The translations under genes and the position numbers were made by a program. Shown in pieces: positions 29,470 through 35,538 of a DNA stretch of 35,538 nt (the first letter of the stretch is position 1; each line of letters opens with the position of its first letter). Origin of the DNA: Burkholderiales bacterium (lineage in GTDB: Bacteria; Pseudomonadota; Gammaproteobacteria; Burkholderiales; Burkholderiaceae_F); contig OMSW01000258.1 in assembly GCA_900290295.1 (NCBI GenBank), forward strand, positions 19,395 through 54,932. Direction: 5' to 3'. A model generated the notes under the pieces. That model did not search any database. It was not told the DNA's origin and saw only the letters and a list, made by a program, of their open reading frames with translations.

Positions 29470-30147
29470 ATGTCGATCCAGGACGAACTCAAACGCGCGG
29501 TTGCACGGGCCGCGCTGGGGCAGGTGGCGCCGTGGTTTGGCACGAATGCGGCAATAGGCGTCGGTACGGGATCGACGGCGGATCTTTTTATCGACGAACT
29601 TGCCGCCCACCGGGGTTCGATCGCCGCCACGGTCGCAAGTTCCGATCGTAGCGCCGCACGGCTGCGCAGCCACGGGATCCGGGTCGTGGACCTGAATGAG
29701 GTCGAGTCCGTGCCGGTCTACGTCGACGGCGCGGACGAAATCGATGCGTCGCTCGCCATGATCAAGGGCGGCGGCGGGGCGCTGACGCGGGAGAAGATCG
29801 TTGCCGCGGTGGCGCAAACCTTTGTCTGCATTGCCGACGCCAGCAAGAAGGTCGAGGTTCTTGGCCGTTTTCCCTTGCCGATCGAGATCATCCCGATGGC
29901 GCGCAGCTTCTTGGTGCGGGAGCTATCCCGACTTGGCGGCGAACCGCGTTTGCGCGATGGCTACTTGACCGATAATGGCAATCAGATACTGGACGTGCAC
30001 GGATTGCGGATCACGCATCCGCGCTCCTTGGAGGAGCAGATCAACCAACTGCCGGGGGTGGTCACCGTGGGTTTGTTTGCCGCGCGCGGCGCCGATATCC
30101 TGCTCCTGGGATCGCCCGACGGGGTACAGGAATCGCGGCGCAAGTAG
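29470..30147 (+). CDS. rpiA: Ribose-5-phosphate isomerase A
   Basis: [44 protein letters not shown] aaggag. Confidence 0.96.
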   Translation: MSIQDELKRAVARAALGQVAPWFGTNAAIGVGTGSTADLFIDELAAHRGSIAATVASSDRSAARLRSHGIRVVDLNEVESVPVYVDGADEIDASLAMIKGGGGALTREKIVAAVAQTFVCIADASKKVEVLGRFPLPIEIIPMARSFLVRELSRLGGEPRLRDGYLTDNGNQILDVHGLRITHPRSLEEQINQLPGVVTVGLFAARGADILLLGSPDGVQESRRK

Positions 30148-30154
30148 TCGGAGC

Positions 30155-31252
30155 ATGGCCCAGCGTCTTCTTTACGCCGCCAGTGCGCCGTTCGAGTCCG
30201 CGCGGCGGATCGACGATGCGGGGCCGCGGCTGCAACGGCTACACGGGCATAGCTTCCTGTCCAAGTTGCGCCTGTGGGCGCCACCCGCCGCTGACGGATC
30301 GGGGTTGGGGCCGTTCCCCGGTGCAGAAGTCGACGCCCTGCGCGAGCGCTTGAAGGATTGCGTGGCGCCACTGGATTACCAGCTGCTCAACGATCACCTC
30401 GGATCGCCGACGGATGAGAATCTGGCCCGTTGGATCCGGGAGCGGATCGATCTGCGGGCTGTCGATGTTGTCGGCATACAGAGCACGCGCTGGCAAGGGG
30501 TCGATCTAGACGCGAACGACTGTGCGCACGTCTGGCGACGATACCAGTTTGAATCCGCCCACCGCCTGCCGAAGGTCGGCCCCGACCATAAATGTGGCCG
30601 GATGCACGGCCATGGGTTTGCCGTCATCTTGCACGCTGACGCGACACCCGGCGCGCAAAGGATCGATGTTGATCTGCTGGATCGGCTCTGGGCCCCGCTG
30701 CAGCGCCTCTTGCATAACGCCTGCCTCAACGAAATCGCCGGCCTGGAAAATCCAACCAGCGAGCGGATCGCCAGTTGGATCTGGGAGCAGATCCGGCCGC
30801 AGCTGCCGGCACTACGATGGGTAACGGTCTACGAGACGGCAACCTGCGGTGCGCACTTCGACGGCCAGCGCTATCGGATCTGGAAGGAATTCGGTCTGGA
30901 CAGCTCCGTACGCATGCGGCACGCTCCTGCAGGAGATGGGCGCCGCCGCATTCACGGCCACAGCTACCGCCTGCGCCTGCACCTGGCGGCGCCACTGGAC
31001 TTGGTATATGGCTGGACAATCGATTTTGGCGACGTCAAGGAGCTCTTTGCACCGGTTTTCGCGCGCCTTGACCATCACCCCCTTGATGAACTGCCCGGAG
31101 TGGCCGATGCCGGCGCCGCAGCAATCGTACATTGGGTTCGACAGCAGGCTGTAGACCGCTTGCCGCAGTTGGAGCGCATCGATCTATACGAGACCCCGGG
31201 CTGCGGAGTGATTCTGGCCTGGGGCCAAGAACTGCCGGCGCTGCCGATCTAA
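30155..31252 (+). CDS. Three-domain 6-carboxytetrahydropterin synthase-like (QueD/PTPS) protein
   Basis: Three tandem T-fold modules with HGH motifs: RLQRLHGHSF (aa 25-34), FESAHRLPKVGPDHKCGRMHGHGF (aa 132-155), GRRRIHGHSY (aa 262-271); GLENPTSERIASWIWEQI and IDFGDVKELF...RLDHHPLDELPG are QueD hallmarks; queE is downstream. Confidence 0.88.
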   Translation: MAQRLLYAASAPFESARRIDDAGPRLQRLHGHSFLSKLRLWAPPAADGSGLGPFPGAEVDALRERLKDCVAPLDYQLLNDHLGSPTDENLARWIRERIDLRAVDVVGIQSTRWQGVDLDANDCAHVWRRYQFESAHRLPKVGPDHKCGRMHGHGFAVILHADATPGAQRIDVDLLDRLWAPLQRLLHNACLNEIAGLENPTSERIASWIWEQIRPQLPALRWVTVYETATCGAHFDGQRYRIWKEFGLDSSVRMRHAPAGDGRRRIHGHSYRLRLHLAAPLDLVYGWTIDFGDVKELFAPVFARLDHHPLDELPGVADAGAAAIVHWVRQQAVDRLPQLERIDLYETPGCGVILAWGQELPALPI

Positions 31253-31283
31253 GGCCTTGGTTCCCCGCACCGTGTGACGTGAC

Positions 31284-31934
31284 ATGAAGTACGCCGTAAA
31301 GGAGATCTTCTATTCGCTGCAAGGCGAGGGCGCACAGAGCGGCCGCCCGGCGGTGTTTTGTCGATTTGCGGGATGCAACCTGTGGTCCGGCCTGGAACGC
31401 GATCGCGCAACGGCAACCTGCCAATTTTGCGATACGGAGTTTGTCGGCGTCGATGGATCCGGTGGCGGCAAGTTCGCCGGTGCCGATGCACTGGTGGTCG
31501 CACTGCAGGCAAAATGGCCCGGTGTCGGTGTCGGGATGCGCCGGCGGATCCGACCATTCGTCGTCTGTACTGGCGGCGAGCCCTTGTTGCAAGTTGATGC
31601 CGATCTGGTGCAGGCCTTGCAGGCTCGGGGTTGGGAGGTGGCGGTGGAGACCAACGGTACCCGGCCGGCGCCCGCGGGCATTGACTGGATCTGCGTTAGC
31701 CCCAAGGCCGGCACCGATCTCGTACTCCGGAGCGGCAACGAGCTCAAGCTCGTATACCCGCAGCCGGCCGCAATGCCTGAGAGGTTTTGTGAACTGGATT
31801 TCGAGAATTTTTTTTTGCAGCCGATGGCGGGACCGCGGCTGCGGGAAAATACGCAGCTAGCCTTGGAGTACTGCAAGGCCAACCCGCAATGGCGTTTGAG
31901 TCTGCAAACCCACAAGATTCTGGGAATTCCCTGA
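31284..31934 (+). CDS. queE: 7-carboxy-7-deazaguanine synthase QueE
   Basis: [50 protein letters not shown]: radical SAM CX14CX2C motif; [16 protein letters not shown]. Confidence 0.95.
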   Translation: MKYAVKEIFYSLQGEGAQSGRPAVFCRFAGCNLWSGLERDRATATCQFCDTEFVGVDGSGGGKFAGADALVVALQAKWPGVGVGMRRRIRPFVVCTGGEPLLQVDADLVQALQARGWEVAVETNGTRPAPAGIDWICVSPKAGTDLVLRSGNELKLVYPQPAAMPERFCELDFENFFLQPMAGPRLRENTQLALEYCKANPQWRLSLQTHKILGIP

Positions 31935-32001
31935 ACCGGACCGCATCGTCTCCTGCCATGAATCCACCGTTGTTTGTTCGCCGGCCCCTGCGGAGAGCGC
32001 C

Positions 32002-32763
32002 TTGTCCGTAGCGCGGTCGCGCGTCGCGCTGGTGACCGGCGCTGGATCCGGGATCGGCCGCGCCGTGGCCGGCGCCCTCTTCGATGCCGGGTACCGGCTC
32101 GTACTTGCCGGACGGCGATTCGAGCGACTGGAACGCGTCGCCTCGGAGTTGGGCGGCAGCGTGGCCGACACGCTTGCAGTGGCCTGCGACGTGGGTGACC
32201 CGGGTTCCGTGCGGGCCCTGTTTTGTTCAGCGCTCGACAAATTCGGCCGCCTGGACCTCTTGTTCAACAACGCCGGAACAAGCGCCCCGGCGGTTCCGAT
32301 GGAGGATATCGGTTACGAGCAATGGATGGCGGTGGTGAACACCAACCTCACCGGGACATTTCTTTGTACGCAGGAGGCCATCCGAATCATGAAGCGCCAG
32401 CGGCCTGCGGGCGGGCGCATCATCAACAACGGCTCGATTTCCGCCCACGCCCCACGGCCGCTGTCGGCACCGTACACCGCGACCAAGCACGCGGTAACGG
32501 GCCTGACAAAGTCCACCGCCCTGGACTGCCGCGGCTACGATATCGTCTGCGGGCAGATCGATATCGGCAATGCCGCAACGGAAATGACGCAGGCCATGGC
32601 GGAGGGGGCGCGCCAGGCCAATGGAACCCGCATGGTCGAGCCGCTCATGGATGTCGAGCTTGTCGGGCGCGCGGTCGTGCACATGGCCAGCCTGCCGTTG
32701 GACGCCAATGTCTTATTCATGACGATCATGGCCAGTAAAATGCCCTACGTGGGTCGGGGCTAA
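32002..32763 (+). CDS. SDR family oxidoreductase
   Basis: [14 protein letters not shown] (Rossmann), NNAG, NGSISA, YTATKHA catalytic YxxxK; TTG start uncertain. Confidence 0.9.
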   Translation: MSVARSRVALVTGAGSGIGRAVAGALFDAGYRLVLAGRRFERLERVASELGGSVADTLAVACDVGDPGSVRALFCSALDKFGRLDLLFNNAGTSAPAVPMEDIGYEQWMAVVNTNLTGTFLCTQEAIRIMKRQRPAGGRIINNGSISAHAPRPLSAPYTATKHAVTGLTKSTALDCRGYDIVCGQIDIGNAATEMTQAMAEGARQANGTRMVEPLMDVELVGRAVVHMASLPLDANVLFMTIMASKMPYVGRG

Positions 32764-32854
32764 AGCGCGGTCCAAGCAGCCGCGATTGCAGCCGTCGGGA
32801 TGCCATCGCGCCGGGTACATCTTCGCGTAACTTAGGAAAGGCTGGAGTCTGCGC

Positions 32855-33250
32855 ATGAACGAGATTCCGATCGGCGTCCAGGGCAGGTTCGAGCTGGTGG
32901 TAACAGCCGAACACTTGGCCAATCGTTTCAAGGACCCGACGCTCCCGCCGGTCCTGGCGACGCCGGTCATGGTCATGATCATGGAAAACGCGGCGCTCGA
33001 CGCGATCAAGCCGTTCCTCGAGCCAGGCATGACTGCGCTGGGAACCCGCGTTGATGTTGTCCATCATGCGCCGACACCGGTCGGCCGCACGGTTACCGGG
33101 CTGGCCGAAGTTACCAAGGTCGATGGCCGACGCGTCGAGTTTGCCGTGCGCGCCGTCGACATGGCGGAGCTAATCGGCAATGGCACGCACGAGCGCGTGC
33201 TTATCGATATTGCAAAGTTCCAGCAACGGCTCAAGGCCAAGTTCGCTTAG
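32855..33250 (+). CDS. Hot-dog thioesterase, fluoroacetyl-CoA thioesterase (FlK)-like
   Basis: LPPVLATPVMVMIMENAALDAIKPFLEPGMTALGTRVDVVHHAPTPVG matches the FlK-type Thr/Glu/His arrangement. Confidence 0.8.
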   Translation: MNEIPIGVQGRFELVVTAEHLANRFKDPTLPPVLATPVMVMIMENAALDAIKPFLEPGMTALGTRVDVVHHAPTPVGRTVTGLAEVTKVDGRRVEFAVRAVDMAELIGNGTHERVLIDIAKFQQRLKAKFA

Positions 33251-33257
33251 GATTCCC

Positions 33258-34094
33258 ATGCAAACGGAATTGAAGTCATTGAGCCACGCCCAGACCACCA
33301 TGATGGATCTGGCGGTGCGCTTCGGACCCAAAGTGCTGGTGGCGATTCTCATCGTTGCGACCGGCGTGGTCGTTGGGCGGTGGCTCGGGCGGGCAACCGA
33401 TCGCGCGCTCGAACGCATACAACTCGAGCTGCCGGCACGATTGCTGATGGTCCGATTCGTTCGGATTCTGGTGCTCGGGCTTTTTGCCATCATGGCCCTG
33501 CAAAATCTGGGGGTGGAACTGCTCCCACTGATTGCCGGGCTGGGAGTCGCGGGCGCCGGCGTTGCCCTGGCGACGCAGGGCGTACTCAGCAACGCCGTGG
33601 CGGGATTGACGATCATTTTTACCAAGCCCTACCGCATTGGGGAGTCCATCGCGATTGTTGGCGTCGACGGCACGGTAGAATCGATCTCGCTCTTCAATAC
33701 CGTCCTGCGCCACGCCGACCGTTCCTGCATCGTCGTGCCAAATCGCAAGATCGTCGGAGAAATCCTGCACAACTTCGGCCGCATGCGCCAGGCGGATCTG
33801 CGGGTCGGGATCGCCTATGGCGCCGATCTGCACCGCGCCCTGGCGACCATCGAGGGTGTGGTTCGGTCTCATCCGCGCGTTCTGGTGGAACCGGCGCCGC
33901 TGATACAGGTCGCTGCGCTGGGCAGCACTGCCGTGCAGATCACCGCCAAGCCATGGGTCGCGGTCGGCGATTTCGGTTCGGTCGAAGGCGAGCTGAACTT
34001 GCAAATCGTTGATGCCTTGCGCCGGTCCGGGATTGAAATGCCATTGCCGCAGTGTGACGTGCGCCTGTTGGCCCCTGCCAAGATCAGCGCCTGA
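33258..34094 (+). CDS. MscS family mechanosensitive ion channel
   Basis: TM segments then LGVAGAGVALATQGVLSNAVAGLTIIFTKPYRIGESIAIVGVDGTVESISLFNTVLRHADRSCIVVPNRKI. Confidence 0.93.
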   Translation: MQTELKSLSHAQTTMMDLAVRFGPKVLVAILIVATGVVVGRWLGRATDRALERIQLELPARLLMVRFVRILVLGLFAIMALQNLGVELLPLIAGLGVAGAGVALATQGVLSNAVAGLTIIFTKPYRIGESIAIVGVDGTVESISLFNTVLRHADRSCIVVPNRKIVGEILHNFGRMRQADLRVGIAYGADLHRALATIEGVVRSHPRVLVEPAPLIQVAALGSTAVQITAKPWVAVGDFGSVEGELNLQIVDALRRSGIEMPLPQCDVRLLAPAKISA

Positions 34095-34121
34095 TTTGCC
34101 CCGGCAATGTAAGCGCGGACT

Positions 34122-35538
34122 TCACCATGCCACGCTTACGCTCAGGCGCGCGCTGCGCGCAGCGGCGGGGAAAAGGTAGATAGAACCCCAGGGCGCCAGC
34201 GGTGCCTCGCGCCAGTAGCTGCGGTTGGTCAGATTGTCCACTCCCGCGCGCCAGGTCCAGTGCAGACCCCGGTGCGTCCATGCGTAGCGCACGGCCGTGT
34301 CCCACTGCCAGTAGTTGGGTAAATCGACCGATCCGTCCGGCAGCACGGCCTTGTGTCCCGCGTATGTCCATAAGTTGAGCCAGGTGAATCCGGCAAGAGA
34401 GAGGGGCGACCAGGCGTCTTGCAGCGACGCAGCCAAGGGAGCGACATTGGTGGCCGCCTTGCCGACCCAGGCCGGATCCACCGCCTGGATCGTCTTGGCA
34501 TCCATGAACGTCACATTTGCCCGCAGTTGCAGCGTCGCAAGGGCCTGCCACTGGGATTCGATCTCCAGCCCCTGGTGACGCTCCACGCGAGCGCCGGCGA
34601 CCTGTAGCGCCTCGCCGTTGCTGAGCGGGACGTTGTCGGGAAACGGTTTATCAATACGAAAAAGCGCCGTGTCGACGAACCAGGCATTGCCTGCGTGTTG
34701 CTTGAAGCCGACCTCGACTTGGCGGCTGCGTTGCGCCGGCAGCACTTGGCCGGGATTGGCGAAGCTCACGGACTGTCCGGTGAACAGGGTGGCGGGGTGG
34801 TTGGGAACACTGTTCACTTCGACGCCGCTGCCGGCGGCCGCGTAGGTGAACCCGCCGCTCCAGGGTTCGTATCCCAGGCCGAACCAGGGCGTGAGGAAAT
34901 GTTGCTGCAGAACTGTGGACTCGGAATCGTTGGTGAGGGAGCTGTCTTGCGTAATACGCGTGAACCGTGCCCCCAGCCAGGTGGACCAGTGCTGCGCGAA
35001 ATGCGCGACGTCGAACGCGTAGAGTTCGTCTAGGTCGGTATTCAGGGGTGCATTGAATACGTTCGGTTGGGCATCGGCCGGCAATGACACCGGCGCATAG
35101 ACGTTGAACACCGGTCCGGCAGGGAAGGAGACGAGGTTGTATACCTGTTGGTACGGGTAGCGTTCGCTGTAGCGAGTCGTGCAGAATCCGAGTGTGAGCT
35201 CCTGTTCGGCACCGGCGGTGACCACGCGCCCATGCAGTCGCGTGTCGGTATCGTTGGTATTGCGCACCTCGTCGTCGCTGATGTACTGGTACACGTCGAC
35301 GTTGTAGTTGCCACAGAGCCCGTTGTAGAGGTAGTAGTAGCCTTGGCCGACGGGTCTATTGCTGTTAAGGCTGCTGTTGAAGTAGGAGCACCCATCGGGG
35401 AACGCAACGCGGTCATTGGCGACACTGCGTTGGGTGCCCGCGTGCAACGATAGATCCCAGTTCGGACCCAAGCGCTGGTTCAGGCGTATCGAGGCACTGG
35501 TCTCGGTGCTTTCAAATGGCTGGGTCCAGGGTTGCGAA
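34122..35538 (-). CDS. TonB-dependent receptor, C-terminal part (N-terminus beyond window end)
   Basis: Beta-barrel-like sequence, C-terminus GVDNLTNRSYWREAPLAPWGSIYLFPAAARSARLSVSVAW (terminal aromatic); the frame stays open through 35538. Confidence 0.88.
   Translation of the reverse strand, partial: SQPWTQPFESTETSASIRLNQRLGPNWDLSLHAGTQRSVANDRVAFPDGCSYFNSSLNSNRPVGQGYYYLYNGLCGNYNVDVYQYISDDEVRNTNDTDTRLHGRVVTAGAEQELTLGFCTTRYSERYPYQQVYNLVSFPAGPVFNVYAPVSLPADAQPNVFNAPLNTDLDELYAFDVAHFAQHWSTWLGARFTRITQDSSLTNDSESTVLQQHFLTPWFGLGYEPWSGGFTYAAAGSGVEVNSVPNHPATLFTGQSVSFANPGQVLPAQRSRQVEVGFKQHAGNAWFVDTALFRIDKPFPDNVPLSNGEALQVAGARVERHQGLEIESQWQALATLQLRANVTFMDAKTIQAVDPAWVGKAATNVAPLAASLQDAWSPLSLAGFTWLNLWTYAGHKAVLPDGSVDLPNYWQWDTAVRYAWTHRGLHWTWRAGVDNLTNRSYWREAPLAPWGSIYLFPAAARSARLSVSVAW

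Overview
Chromosomal, high-GC, gene-dense proteobacterial window; gene order looks betaproteobacterial (inference). I see no rRNA, tRNA, CRISPR or mobile element. Left to right: end of a small membrane protein, greB, spoT and rpoZ (minus), a proline-rich WxxGxW-type lipoprotein, gmk and yicC (minus), a Ser/Thr kinase and PP2C phosphatase coupled to rph-rdgB-hemW, glnA-DUF4124-ntrB-ntrC, xth and a DUF4124/glutaredoxin protein (minus), pstSCAB (minus), aceE-aceF-GNAT-lpdA, a small membrane protein (minus), rpiA, a three-domain QueD/PTPS-like protein, queE, an SDR, a FlK-like thioesterase, an MscS channel and a truncated TonB-dependent receptor (minus). The most notable items are: (i) a 365-aa protein made of three tandem, diverged QueD/PTPS domains whose catalytic residues appear split between domains, next to queE; (ii) a GNAT acetyltransferase translationally coupled on both sides (ATGA overlaps) inside the pyruvate dehydrogenase operon; (iii) nearly identical tandem lipoyl domains in aceF; (iv) a sigma-54 promoter plus NtrC-like site upstream of glnA; (v) perfect palindromes at the rpoZ promoter and downstream of pstB.
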